Assembly (NCBI GenBank): GCA_002347705.1 | Contig: DDWY01000065.1 | Span: 1 to 52,101 of the forward strand | DNA length: 52,101 bases | Direction: 5' to 3' | Source of the DNA: Anaerolineaceae bacterium UBA2274 | GTDB lineage: Bacteria > Chloroflexota > Anaerolineae > Anaerolineales > Anaerolineaceae | Shown here: one piece after another, positions 32,441 to 41,963 of the stretch | Numbering within the stretch: the stretch's first letter is position 1 | Layout: the number at the start of each line of letters is the position of its first letter | The notes under the pieces: generated by a model | Told to the model about the DNA's origin: nothing | What the model saw: the letters and a program-made list of their open reading frames with translations, nothing else | Database searches by the model: none | Program-made: the position numbers and the translations under genes

Positions 32441-33965
32441 TTACAGTTTCAAATTTGACTATAGCAGGAAAAAGGACACAAAAAGGAGAGTTCCGTCCAT
32501 AATTAGTTTGATACAAAAAAAGGAGGAACTCTCACATGACAGACCAAGCTGTCCAAGTAATTATAACGGTAGTGGTAGGGCAAGAGAAGCAGGAATTACA
32601 CAAAGACATTCCAGAAGCAGACCTGGAAAGCACGATCAAAAATCTCAGCCAGGAAGTTGGTCAGGCGATCTTCAGCCTGGTATTGCAGATCCTGGATGAT
32701 CAGATGCAAAAAACGATCCCCAAGACCTGGAAGAATGTTGGACGAGTGGCTCGGAAGGTAACCTTTGAAAGCGGATATACCATTTATAAAAGGCGCATCT
32801 ACCGGGATGAACACGGTCAAATCTGGAAGCCTCTGGACCTGCTTTTGGGGGTGGAGGCTTATGCACGCAACAGCCGCAAGGTACAGGAAATGGGCTGTTT
32901 GCTGGCCAGCCGAAGCAGCTATCGCAACGCTTCAGAGATGCTGAGTTATCTCCTGAAAACAGTCATCAGTCCAAGCAGTTTACAGCGTATGGTAAAGCGT
33001 TTTGGGGCCTACATCTCAGCCTGTGAGGCAGATTGGCGTCAAGCGGAGCCAGCTGGGAAGATCAAGGCACCCATCCTCTATGCCGAGAGCGATGGGGTAT
33101 GGCTGCATTTGCAACAAGCCAAAACCAAGCGGGCTGAGGTGAAAGTAGGGTTGTTGTATTCGGGCAAGAGGAGGATCGGCAGCGATCGATTTTGCTGTGA
33201 AAACAAGGTTGTGATGACCCAACTGGGCGGTTCCAACGAGGAATGGCAGATCAAACTACGCGAGTTGGCCGATCGCCATTTTGATCTCACCCAAACCAAC
33301 TACCTGGTGGTTGGCGGTGATGGAGCAACCTGGGTGAAACACAGCTTTGACTTGCTCAACTTACCTCAGTTCCCAGTGCTGGATCGTTTCCATGTTGCCC
33401 GCGCTGTTCACTCTGCCTTCAGCAAACTGACCGATAGCCAGCTGCTCCTGGACGCGCTCTTCTCCCAACCCTTTGAGACTGTCAAACCTCAAATCCTGGA
33501 ATTGATCAACCAGACCAAGGGCAAACAGGCTGTGTTACTCAAACGCACTTTGGATTACCTTGAGAACAATCAGCACGCTCTGCTTGACCTGATGCATCGC
33601 TTACCTTCAGATCTGAAACCAGCCACTCTGGGCTGTGCAGAAGCCAACGTCGATAAACTTGTGCGACAAAGAATGCGGGGACGTGGTTTCTCCTGGTCAT
33701 TCGATGGAGGTGAAGCCATGCTTGCTGTTTTGAGACACAAAGACTCCCTCTCCAGGATTGTCTTTCCCAAGCCTAAGATGGACAGCAAACGTGGTCCCGC
33801 CACCAACAAACCGGCAACTTCGACTTATCAACCCATCTCCGCTTCCATGCCAATTTTTCATTCTTCAGAGGCGTCTAAAGATTGGGTACAATTACTAAAA
33901 ATCAGGATGAATAGAGAACTCTCCTTGACTGAACTTTTCTAATCTATGCAAATATGAAACAGTAA
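32441..33965. mobile_element. Complete ISLre2-family-like insertion sequence
   Basis: The 1525-bp element has matching ends: TTACAGTTTCAAATTTG at left and, in reverse complement, TTACTGTTTCATATTTG at right, with further similarity inward up to the AAGGAGAGTTC stretch. Both ends are bordered by CAAGAACG. It encodes one transposase. Confidence 0.9.
32536..33942 (+). CDS. ISLre2-type transposase (UPF0236 group)
   Basis: The 468-residue protein belongs to the ISLre2/UPF0236 group of transposases: the central region RRIYRDEHGQIWKPLDLLLGVEAYARNS and the downstream ESDGVWL, GGDGATW and LDRFHVARAV segments are typical, the latter two carrying acidic residues of the catalytic core. AAAAAGGAGG precedes the ATG. 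The C-terminus reaches close to the right inverted end. No stop or frameshift interrupts it, so the element may still be active. Confidence 0.85.
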   Translation: MTDQAVQVIITVVVGQEKQELHKDIPEADLESTIKNLSQEVGQAIFSLVLQILDDQMQKTIPKTWKNVGRVARKVTFESGYTIYKRRIYRDEHGQIWKPLDLLLGVEAYARNSRKVQEMGCLLASRSSYRNASEMLSYLLKTVISPSSLQRMVKRFGAYISACEADWRQAEPAGKIKAPILYAESDGVWLHLQQAKTKRAEVKVGLLYSGKRRIGSDRFCCENKVVMTQLGGSNEEWQIKLRELADRHFDLTQTNYLVVGGDGATWVKHSFDLLNLPQFPVLDRFHVARAVHSAFSKLTDSQLLLDALFSQPFETVKPQILELINQTKGKQAVLLKRTLDYLENNQHALLDLMHRLPSDLKPATLGCAEANVDKLVRQRMRGRGFSWSFDGGEAMLAVLRHKDSLSRIVFPKPKMDSKRGPATNKPATSTYQPISASMPIFHSSEASKDWVQLLKIRMNRELSLTELF

Positions 33966-33973
33966 CAAGAACG
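33966..33973. repeat. Target-site duplication, right
   Basis: CAAGAACG follows the right inverted end directly. Confidence 0.85.
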
Positions 33974-34536
33974 TTCCCTTCGATGCATGTTTCATCGTGA
34001 TCTTTATTGCTTTTGCATAAACGAGTTACATTGTAGGTCAGGTTGCGCAGTTCAACCTGACGATGCAAGCTTGAAATAAAGCCCAACCGTCCAGCCGCTG
34101 TGGAAGATTTTGCCGATGTTGGCGGAGCAAGTAAACCCCCTCCGTACGGCTGGGCGCCTGTGCCCGCGAAACAGGGTATTGGTCCAGCCGCTAAGCTCAC
34201 CTTTGTAGACGATTGCAACTTTTTTATAAGCAAATTTCTTCGTAGGTCAGGTTGCGCGGTTCAACCTGACGATTCAAGCTTGATATATAGCCCAACCATC
34301 CAGCCGTTGTGGAAGCCTTTGCCAATGTTAGCGGAGGGAGTAAAAAAAACCTCCGTACAGCTGGGTCTTGGTCCAGCCGCTAAGCTCACGCTTATAGGTG
34401 ACTGCGACGAGGAAATCGGTCTTGAAAAAGTTCCGGGTTCAGGAGCGGAACCCGGCCTACAACTAAGATCTGTTCGTTTTCTGCCGTTCAGCAGCTTATC
34501 CGGTATACTTGATTGGTTAATAGAGGCCGTAAGTAT
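33974..34536. other. Gene-free region with repeats
   Basis: No gene. It contains two tandem 209-bp repeats and the palindrome at 34433-34455. The ABC permease's GAGG ribosome site is at the end. Confidence 0.6.
34033..34455. repeat. Two tandem ~209-bp repeats plus partial third unit
   Basis: Copy 1 starts at 34033 (GTAGGTCAGGTTGCGC) and copy 2 at 34242. Each contains the hairpin CAGGTTG...CAACCTG, then AGCCCAACC and a CTCCGTAC(G/A)GCTGGG...GTCCAGCCGCTAAGCTCACG block. A third, shortened unit has CCGGGTTC (34433-34440) and GAACCCGG (34448-34455). Confidence 0.8.
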
Positions 34537-37500
34537 ATGATCTTTAAGCACAGTTTTAATAGCATTATCCGTTCCCCAGGGAAAACATTCCTTTTCCTGG
34601 TGTTGTTAACTGCTTCAATCGTCTTTGTCAACCTGGGCAGCAGTATGAATTACTCTGCAAACCGCATGCTCGATCAGGCGAATGAACACTTCAACACGGT
34701 AATTGCCTTTAAATATGGTGATTTACATGATCCGGATGGAGCCTGGGCAGATGAAAATTTCCAAAAAAACCTGTCCACCATTGATTTTCCGGAGATTTCC
34801 AAGCACCCCGCAGTCATCGCGGTTGACCAAGAGCGCACTATATCGGCCTATGCGGGTGATGATACCAAGGTCTGGCAAAATACTTCCCCGCTAAAAGATC
34901 ACGTCATTGTCACGGTACGTCTGTTAGCGCCGCAGGATGATGGCAGCTGGACAGCTCTGACCTACGATACCATCTTTGGGCGAAAAGTGAGCGGTACGGT
35001 CTTCCTGAGGGTAAACCCTTTAAGCTACTCAGGAGTGGACATCAGTGATCAACTTCAGCCTGGGCGCACATTCCTGGTGGCCGCTTACGCACAGACCGCG
35101 GCAAGCAGCGGGCTGACCCTGACCGCGATAAAACCAGCTCAACTGGTCCAAAATCCGAGTGAAAGCCTCGAGCGTATTGGAGAACTGACCGACATCACGG
35201 ATCGTACGGATTACTTTGAAAGCGAAGAGGGAAAGGCTTGGCTCGAGCTGGCAGACATCCTGAATATCATTGATAGCTCCTTCCAGGTGATCGCCTCTTC
35301 TGATATCCAAAGCATGATTCCTTTCCACATGAAACAGATCTGGCTTACAAGCGGTAGTTTCGAGCCCCAACCCGGAACCTGCTACATCAGCGAACGTCTG
35401 GCGGGTTTGCTTGAACTTGAGGTTGGTGATCTTTGGCATCTGGCTTACCATTATGATCCAAAGGGCAACCCTGCATTCAGCTACTCTGCCGAGAGAGGGT
35501 TTGCTCACGAAGAAAACTGCCAGATCGCAGGAATCTTCCAGATCACCGCGGATCTTACCTATACAATTTTGACTCCCTATCCTGATTGGCTGCAAAAAGC
35601 AACGGATAACTACGATTTTCTGCGCGTGCGGGTAGATAACCCTCAAGTTGAGGAATACCTGGATTATGTCAATTCCTACCTGCCTGAGATGGTTGAGCTC
35701 CAGGTGGAAGACCAGGGCTATAGCAATGCGGTTATCCCCATTCTGAAGCTGCGGGAGCGTTCGCTTTATATGACCATTGCCAGCATAGCGGCAGGAGTAG
35801 CTGTTATTAGCCTGTTTGCGTATCTTTTCATTGTTCGCCAACGCGAAACCGCGGATGTCATGATGAAACTGGGCACAGGCCGCACCAGGACAATCGCTTA
35901 CTTGATCATCGGTATCATGATTGTTGCCATCCTGGCGGGTTTGGCAGGCATTTATATTGCTAGTCTGTTGGATCAGAGCTTAACCCAGGCGGTTTGGGGC
36001 GTTTTGCAGGGCGGCATCATGCAGGACCTGCGTTTCAGCGAGCGAGCATTGGGATTGCAAGTGGCATTCGCGTCTGAGTTGGTCACAGCTGGGTGGGTAC
36101 GTTGGCTAACGACTGCGCTGGTGGTCATGTTAGTTTTTGTGATCACCCTGGTTGCCTCGTTCGTTGCGCTCAGGAAGCCCAGGCGGCGAAAGGCGAAGGT
36201 GATCATTGCCCCCAAGTCGGAGAGCGGTCGCGCGATGACTTTCGCAAGTGTGCCGGGTTTGAGTTTGCGTTTTGCACTTCGTTCGATTCTACGGAATTTT
36301 TCGCGCAGTCTCATTGTGCCACTGACGGTGGCTCTGTTGGCCGCGTTCATCCTGATCATCGGCATCTCGGTTGCGGACCAGGAGCAAGCATCTGAAACAA
36401 TTTATGACCGTGTTCCCACAACGGCTTACCTCACCACAATCTTAGGCCAGCACAGGCAATTCCCCATCGAGTTGCAAAGTGATGTCTTTAGAATGCTGGA
36501 CAGCACCTACCAGGGTAGGCAGATGTGGAGAATGTTCCAATATCCCGCCACTGGCGAACATATCCAGGCAGCCAGAGCTGAGCTTGAGGAGAAAAACCCG
36601 GTCATCAAAGAGTTTTTACTTACTAGGTATATGCACTACGAATATATGGGATTGGTGGAATATGCAGATGGCAGCCCGGGCACACCTGGATTGCCTGAGA
36701 GACCCACGATTGATCGTCAACAATCCGCCATTGCTTCACAACTGGGGATCAACTTGTTGGAGCGCCAAGTAAAACGGATGCCGATTCTGGCTCTGACCGA
36801 TAGTGTCACCCGAACCAGCGAAGCCGTTAAATTCCGGGAGTCCCAGGTGCAATGGCTGGAAGGATATTCAGATGAGGATTTCCTCAAACCGGAGTACATT
36901 GTTGTCTTGCCTGATCGTTTGATGAATGAGCAGGGAGTGGAGTTTGGGGATGTGATCAGATTGGGAGTGTACGAGCCGGATGAGAACTTTGGAGTGCTGG
37001 TTGAAGCTTTTGACTTCAAGGTGGTTGGAAGTTATTTCCAGGGCAGTCGCTCCCCGGTTCTCTATGTTCCCTGGAATCTGCTGACTCAAATTAAAATGGG
37101 CACTGATCTGGGAATCATGCTGCCTGAAAATCCTGAAGATCCGGAATCGGCTATGGTTGCGGGTTTGCCAAATGAATACCTGGCGGAATCAGTTGACTCT
37201 GCCACGATCATTCCTCAGGATCCACGGAATCTTGATGGCTTACGGGATTACCTGGAAGAAAATCGCTACAGCCAGGTTGGCATCATCCGGAGCAATCGCC
37301 TGGCGGTGGTCATTGAAGATAAAGCTCTTGCGGACGGTTTGCTTTCAATCCAGCAGCATCTATCTTTCCTGAATTTTATTATCCCAATTATGCTGCTCTT
37401 GTCTGGATTGATGGGTTTCATATTGTCTTACTTGCTCACGCGGAATCGCCTGCCTGAGTTTGCGGTAATGCGCAGTGTGGGTGCCAAAAAGCTCCAGGTT

Positions 37501-37707
37501 TATCTGGCGTTCTTCCTTGAGCAATTTTTCCTGTTGTTGATTGGGGTTTTACCGGTTGCAGTGATTTTGCTGACGCAGCCGGGCTGGTTGCAGGCGGTCG
37601 GTATAAACCTGTACTTATTCTTAGCCGTCTACACTTTGGGCATCGTCATCGCCATCGGGCTGATGGGGCGCTCCAAAGTACTCGATATTTTGTTCACCAA
37701 GGAATAG
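34537..37707 (+). CDS. Very large FtsX-type ABC transporter permease
   Basis: The 1056-residue protein has two copies of the FtsX permease plan: helix 1 (about 17-37) with a long extracytoplasmic domain to about 405, three helices around 410-550, a cytosolic linker, then a second set (helix near 595-615, outer domain to about 940, three helices to the end at 1050). This matches the two-unit permeases of the LolC/MacB-like DUF214 kind in Gram-positive and Chloroflexi genomes. ATG 34537 is preferred to TTG 34513 because AGAGG precedes it. The ATPase follows 7 bases after its stop. Confidence 0.85.
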   Translation: MIFKHSFNSIIRSPGKTFLFLVLLTASIVFVNLGSSMNYSANRMLDQANEHFNTVIAFKYGDLHDPDGAWADENFQKNLSTIDFPEISKHPAVIAVDQERTISAYAGDDTKVWQNTSPLKDHVIVTVRLLAPQDDGSWTALTYDTIFGRKVSGTVFLRVNPLSYSGVDISDQLQPGRTFLVAAYAQTAASSGLTLTAIKPAQLVQNPSESLERIGELTDITDRTDYFESEEGKAWLELADILNIIDSSFQVIASSDIQSMIPFHMKQIWLTSGSFEPQPGTCYISERLAGLLELEVGDLWHLAYHYDPKGNPAFSYSAERGFAHEENCQIAGIFQITADLTYTILTPYPDWLQKATDNYDFLRVRVDNPQVEEYLDYVNSYLPEMVELQVEDQGYSNAVIPILKLRERSLYMTIASIAAGVAVISLFAYLFIVRQRETADVMMKLGTGRTRTIAYLIIGIMIVAILAGLAGIYIASLLDQSLTQAVWGVLQGGIMQDLRFSERALGLQVAFASELVTAGWVRWLTTALVVMLVFVITLVASFVALRKPRRRKAKVIIAPKSESGRAMTFASVPGLSLRFALRSILRNFSRSLIVPLTVALLAAFILIIGISVADQEQASETIYDRVPTTAYLTTILGQHRQFPIELQSDVFRMLDSTYQGRQMWRMFQYPATGEHIQAARAELEEKNPVIKEFLLTRYMHYEYMGLVEYADGSPGTPGLPERPTIDRQQSAIASQLGINLLERQVKRMPILALTDSVTRTSEAVKFRESQVQWLEGYSDEDFLKPEYIVVLPDRLMNEQGVEFGDVIRLGVYEPDENFGVLVEAFDFKVVGSYFQGSRSPVLYVPWNLLTQIKMGTDLGIMLPENPEDPESAMVAGLPNEYLAESVDSATIIPQDPRNLDGLRDYLEENRYSQVGIIRSNRLAVVIEDKALADGLLSIQQHLSFLNFIIPIMLLLSGLMGFILSYLLTRNRLPEFAVMRSVGAKKLQVYLAFFLEQFFLLLIGVLPVAVILLTQPGWLQAVGINLYLFLAVYTLGIVIAIGLMGRSKVLDILFTKE

Positions 37708-37714
37708 AAGTGTT

Positions 37715-38455
37715 ATGAATCAGATGTCACTCACAGAACCCATCCTGAAGCTTGATAATGTAAGCTACCAGTATAGCAACAAGTACCAGTCAGTTGATGC
37801 CGTTAAAGAAGTCAGTGTTGATTTCTATGAAGGGAAAATGTACGCCATTATTGGAAAGTCTGGCTCAGGCAAGTCCACCTTGCTTTCCCTGATGGCTGGC
37901 CTGACGCTACCTACGGAAGGTCGGGTGATCTATCGCGGTACCCCGACAGATGAGGTCAACCTGGATAAATATCGGCGCCAGAATGTGACCGTGGTTTATC
38001 AGAGCTTTAACCTTTTCCCGCTCATGACCTGCCTGGAAAATGTTTGTTTTCCACTGGAGCTGTTGGGCAAGACGCCAAAAGAAGCGGCTGTGATTGCCAA
38101 AGAGCAGATCGTGCATGTGAACCTGCCAGAATCAGTTTACAAGAGATTTCCGAGTATGATTTCGGGGGGAGAAAAACAGCGCGTGGCTATCGCCCGGGCT
38201 TTGGCATCGGGCGCAAAAGTTATCCTTGCAGATGAACCCACTGGCAATCTGGATGTCGCTAACGGAGAGAAGATTGTCGATTTGCTCTGGCATCTTGCGC
38301 ATGATGATAATTACCTGGTCATTGTTGTGACACATGATCTGGGCATCACCAGGGTAGCAGATGAGGTGATGCAGATGAGCGACGGCTATCTAAAGCCTTT
38401 ACTTCTTGATGAGATTCCGGCAATCGACGCTTTGGAAATGAGTGAAAAGTCCTGA
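37715..38455 (+). CDS. ABC transporter ATP-binding protein
   Basis: The 246-residue ATPase has Walker A GKSGSGKS, the signature ISGGEKQR and Walker B VILADEPTGNLD. DEPTGNLD marks the MacB/LolD-like group, as for the ATPase at 26000, but the sequences are clearly different. It partners the large permease and shares its transcript. A terminator lies 32 bases beyond the stop. Substrate is unknown. Confidence 0.93.
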   Translation: MNQMSLTEPILKLDNVSYQYSNKYQSVDAVKEVSVDFYEGKMYAIIGKSGSGKSTLLSLMAGLTLPTEGRVIYRGTPTDEVNLDKYRRQNVTVVYQSFNLFPLMTCLENVCFPLELLGKTPKEAAVIAKEQIVHVNLPESVYKRFPSMISGGEKQRVAIARALASGAKVILADEPTGNLDVANGEKIVDLLWHLAHDDNYLVIVVTHDLGITRVADEVMQMSDGYLKPLLLDEIPAIDALEMSEKS

Positions 38456-38486
38456 ATTGCAACTAGAATCTCCTCCTAAAGGAAAA

Positions 38487-38516
38487 GCCCGCAAATTAAA
38501 TCTTGCGGGCTTTTTT
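38487..38516 (+). terminator. Terminator after the second ABC operon
   Basis: GCCCGCAA (38487-38494) and TTGCGGGC (38503-38510) form an 8-bp stem with an 8-base loop, then TTTTTT. Confidence 0.93.
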
Positions 38517-38566
38517 ACGTCTCAAGCTCATCCAAAGAATCTGTTTAATGTCTCAGTGAACTCCTC

Positions 38567-40363
38567 TCAATTTTGAGTGCTGATCACCAGGCTGTCAATA
38601 ACTGAAGCAGTTTTATCCGAATTGTTGTAGTATGCGCCAAAGCGTTCCGTTAACTCAGTTTTATCCAGGAGCAGGTCCTGCACAAAGCGGTAGGAAAGCG
38701 TCTCGTATAGCAGTTCAACCGAGACTGTGAAGGGCCCCGCATATCCACTTGTATCCACCTGGTAGCGCACCAGATCGCCCCCGCCAATAAAGTTTGTGTC
38801 CTGGGCAGCCAAGCCGTAGACAGCAATATCCGCAGGCAGGTTTTCCTTGTCAGCTTCTGCAGGCAGCAAGCGGTTATCCTTGGCAAAACTGCCCGCCCTG
38901 AGCAGGGTGTAAGTGACTTCCTTATCGCTGTTTTGCATAATGCCTTCGTAAATTTGCACCTGGTCTGGTTGGGTTATCAGATCATAATGCGGTTCATATG
39001 CCAGCGGGTCAGCATCAGCCGCGTTGCCCTGGATCGAGCCGTCCGGGTTTTGCTTGCCGGACTCAAAAATAACCTGATTACTTGAATCTGTCACCACGAC
39101 GTGCAGCCAGGCTCTTCTGATGGGGATGCTGGTGGGAAATTTATGACCGGTAAAGACTTCAACTTGGATTTCAGCAACCAGATTTCCGTCTGTCAACGAA
39201 AGGTTTTTCACCGTTAGCGCAGCTGTATCATTTTTCAACTGTTCTTCGACCCGGGCAATCGTTTCTCTGAATTCTTCCGGGCTGGCGCTCACTTCTAAAT
39301 CGCCTCCCCAATTTGCCAGGATTTCGAGCATAAAAGTATTTCCGCCAACAAAATAGTGCTGGTAAAAAGGCTCACGGGCTGTCAATCGTCCTGGGATTTG
39401 TGAAATTTGTACACCACCATCGGCCAGCGGCATATGGCAGCTCTGACAGGATTCTGTTTGGCTGCCAAATTCTGAATACTGCCATTCCGTGTAAACTGTT
39501 TGTTCCGGGAACTCACCCAAAATATTGCCCTCGCCGTCAACATAGGGCGTATAGAGGTTGTGGCAGGTGGCGCAGTGCTCAGCGCTGAGCATGTGCTCGC
39601 CATAAGTCGGTGTGTAGCCGGCCTGATTCTGCATTTGATTGATGACTGGGTTTGGATAAGGGCCATAAATCGGGCGGTTAGGTGCGGTTGTGGCAGTATC
39701 GATAACGTAATGTCCACTGAAGCTTTCCATGGTGCCCAGATTTTCGTTAGTGACCTGATGGCAGAGTGTACAGGAGACCCCATCGATTCCAGCGGCATGA
39801 TAAGAGTGTTCAGGGGAATAAAAGCCATCATCCAAGCCTGCCACCGGCAAACCCTCTGCAAGTGCCTGGGTAGTTGCCATAGGCATGTGACATGTGACGC
39901 ATTTCTGTTCGATCACTTCCTTTAATTCAGGATTTCTGGCGACCTCAGAACTTACCTTTGCCTGCCAGACCGGATCGATGCCTGAGTGCGCCATCATGGT
40001 AGACCGCCAATCACTCGGCATCGAGACATCCTTCCCACTTTGATCGATCAGCCCAATATGACAGGTCGCACAAACGCTTGGACCCGTGAAATCAGCCGTC
40101 TGAAAACTCGAGAGCGACCCTCCCTGGGCAGGGTTCATCGCCAATCGTATGATTTCTTCGGTTGCCTCAGTGCTCGTTCCACTTGTAGTGGGGAGGAAAG
40201 TTGACGTGGAGCTTGAAACCCAAACATCATCGGTAGCTGTTGAGGTTGAAGGCTCTTGCGTGCCAGTCGGTTCTTTCACCTCGCTGAGGCAGGAAGTTAG
40301 ATAAAAAAGATAAGAAAAAATCAGAACAACAAACAGGAAGGTTAATTTTTTTTCTTTGGACAT
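38567..40363 (-). CDS. Pentaheme c-type cytochrome lipoprotein
   Basis: The 598-residue precursor has a signal with lipobox LTSC (Cys25), then a Ser/Thr-rich linker of about 60 residues. Five CxxCH hemes follow at 98-102, 155-159, 198-202, 264-268 and 306-310. The rest (about 320-598) is beta-rich and heme-free, with HKFPTSIPIRRAW-type segments resembling cytochrome c554-like tails. Extra His residues near the hemes (SYHAAGIDGV, YGEHML) fit bis-His ligation. It should be lipid-anchored outside the membrane, matured by Ccm. Start ATG at 40361-40363 follows a GGAGGT ribosome site; a longer frame upstream is not supported. Confidence 0.88.
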   Translation of the reverse strand: MSKEKKLTFLFVVLIFSYLFYLTSCLSEVKEPTGTQEPSTSTATDDVWVSSSTSTFLPTTSGTSTEATEEIIRLAMNPAQGGSLSSFQTADFTGPSVCATCHIGLIDQSGKDVSMPSDWRSTMMAHSGIDPVWQAKVSSEVARNPELKEVIEQKCVTCHMPMATTQALAEGLPVAGLDDGFYSPEHSYHAAGIDGVSCTLCHQVTNENLGTMESFSGHYVIDTATTAPNRPIYGPYPNPVINQMQNQAGYTPTYGEHMLSAEHCATCHNLYTPYVDGEGNILGEFPEQTVYTEWQYSEFGSQTESCQSCHMPLADGGVQISQIPGRLTAREPFYQHYFVGGNTFMLEILANWGGDLEVSASPEEFRETIARVEEQLKNDTAALTVKNLSLTDGNLVAEIQVEVFTGHKFPTSIPIRRAWLHVVVTDSSNQVIFESGKQNPDGSIQGNAADADPLAYEPHYDLITQPDQVQIYEGIMQNSDKEVTYTLLRAGSFAKDNRLLPAEADKENLPADIAVYGLAAQDTNFIGGGDLVRYQVDTSGYAGPFTVSVELLYETLSYRFVQDLLLDKTELTERFGAYYNNSDKTASVIDSLVISTQN

Positions 40364-40462
40364 TTCTACCTCCAACAAGGTCGATTCCAATTTTGCTGCC
40401 AGTCGCATAATAAAAAAGATGAAGCACCTGATGCTATAAAGTATAGACCATCTTATTAATTT

Positions 40463-40521
40463 CTGATATATCAATCTCAAATATGACTGATATATCCTGC
40501 CCGATAAGCTAAAATGATAGT
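40463..40521. promoter_or_regulatory. Tandem CTGATATATC sites and probable leaderless promoter of glycerate kinase
   Basis: CTGATATATC, holding the palindrome GATATATC, occurs at 40463-40472 and 40487-40496, 24 bp apart. A -10-like TAAAAT lies at 40510-40515, seven bases before the ATG of glycerate kinase, with no ribosome site between. The region also serves the divergent cytochrome. Confidence 0.5.
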
Positions 40522-41661
40522 ATGAAAATTATCATTGCGGCAGATTCGTTTAAAGGTTCCCTTTCAGCGGCTGAAGCCTGCAGCATCATCGCCGGGCAGG
40601 CTGAAAGGGTCTTTCCTCAATCCGAGATAGTGCAGCTTCCCATTTCTGATGGGGGAGAGGGGCTGGTTGAGGCTGTTTTCAACATGCTGGGAGGTGAACG
40701 CAAAATTGTACATACCAGTGACCCCTTAGGGCGGGAGGTTTCTGTTTCTTACCTTCAGTTGGCTGACGGATCAGCACTGATCGAGATGGCTGGGGCAGGG
40801 GGGCTCACCCTACTCAAGCCTGAGGAATATGACCCGTTGCGAACCAGCACTTTTGGGGTGGGTTTGATGATAATGGACGCAATTCTGGCAGGCGCGGATC
40901 CCATTTACATCGGTCTAGGCGGCAGCGCGACGGTCGACGGAGGCGCCGGGGCGGCGACCGCGTTGGGGATGCTTTTTTGGGATGAGCAGGGTGAAAAGGT
41001 CACCAGTGGTGGAGGTCTGGGGAAGATTCAAAACCTTGATATTTCCAGGCTGCGAGACTTGAAGTATTCCGGCAAACTCCTTTTCCTGACGGATGTCAAT
41101 AACCCTCTTTGCGGTCCCAGTGGCGCGGCGGAGGTTTTTGGGCCTCAAAAGGGTGCCACCCGCAAGCAGGTCAGGCAATTGGATCAGGGCTTGCAGAATT
41201 TGGCAGAATTGATCGAGCGCGAAACCGGCTCAGATCTGACAGAGATGCCTGGGATAGGCGCGGCTGGTGGGTTTGCGCTGCCATTCGCGGCATTTATGGG
41301 GGCTGAGATCCGCAGTGGTATTGATTTTGTGCTCGATTTGTTGAAATTTGATGAAAAATTGGTCGGCGCGGACTTGTTAATTACAGGAGAAGGGCGCACA
41401 GATGCCCAAAGCGCGATGGGAAAGGCAATTTCAGCCCTTGCCAGGCGTTCCCGGGCAGTCGGTGTGCGCGTAGCCGTGATTTCGGGGGCAATAGGGGAGG
41501 GGGCGGAAAGGATGAGTGCGCTGGGTGTGGATGATCTGGTGCAGGCAACCCCTTTTGGGCAACCCCTCGAGGATGCTCTGGCGCATGCTGCTGAGAACCT
41601 GGAGAAAGCGGCTTTTAATTACCTGGCGAGATTGAGAAGAGAATTAACGAAGCAACCGTGA
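40522..41661 (+). CDS. glxK: Glycerate 2-kinase (GlxK family)
   Basis: The enzyme phosphorylates D-glycerate at position 2 in serine, glycolate and related catabolism. The 379-residue protein begins AADSFKGSLSAAEA, the family hallmark, and has SDGGEGLVEA (about 44-53), GLGGSATVDGGAGAATALG (about 133-151, glycine-rich nucleotide loop), FLTDVNNPLCGP and ITGEGRTDAQSAMGKA. Length is the family norm. There is no clear ribosome site. Neighbouring glycerate-pathway genes are absent. Confidence 0.93.
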   Translation: MKIIIAADSFKGSLSAAEACSIIAGQAERVFPQSEIVQLPISDGGEGLVEAVFNMLGGERKIVHTSDPLGREVSVSYLQLADGSALIEMAGAGGLTLLKPEEYDPLRTSTFGVGLMIMDAILAGADPIYIGLGGSATVDGGAGAATALGMLFWDEQGEKVTSGGGLGKIQNLDISRLRDLKYSGKLLFLTDVNNPLCGPSGAAEVFGPQKGATRKQVRQLDQGLQNLAELIERETGSDLTEMPGIGAAGGFALPFAAFMGAEIRSGIDFVLDLLKFDEKLVGADLLITGEGRTDAQSAMGKAISALARRSRAVGVRVAVISGAIGEGAERMSALGVDDLVQATPFGQPLEDALAHAAENLEKAAFNYLARLRRELTKQP

Positions 41662-41674
41662 TTGGACCGGTCTT

Positions 41675-41770
41675 ACGGAGCATCCCGACGCTGGCGCGAT
41701 CAGGCAATTAGATTATGAAGGTTTCACAACCGAGCAGGCAATATACAGTTTAGAGGAAAAGGATTATTAA
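41675..41770 (+). pseudogene. Remnant of Ltp-like lipoprotein domain
   Basis: The frame ends in AIRQLDYEGFTTEQAIYSLE and a few more residues before TAA at 41768. This matches the repeat of Ltp/host-cell-surface lipoproteins (LIxQLxYEGFxxxxAxYAV). There is no start or ribosome site, and the upstream part is missing, so only the C-terminal end survives. Confidence 0.5.
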
Positions 41771-41937
41771 CTGCAAAGACCCAATTTTTTGGTAGGCCGA
41801 GATTGAAAGCATAAAAAGCCTTCATTGATTGGTATCTTGTGTGCTTTCAATCCGGCAAAACGCAATTACTATGCAAGCATTGGCTGTGTGGGCAGAACGG
41901 TATAAGACCGCTCCCTACGGTTGTAAAAGTAACTCAT

Positions 41938-41963
41938 GACGGAGGGAGCAAGCCCCCTCCGTC
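41938..41963. repeat. Dispersed palindrome
   Basis: GACGGAGGG (41938-41946) and CCCTCCGTC (41955-41963), followed by CCAGTCCAGCCGCC, as in the other copies of this family. Confidence 0.75.
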
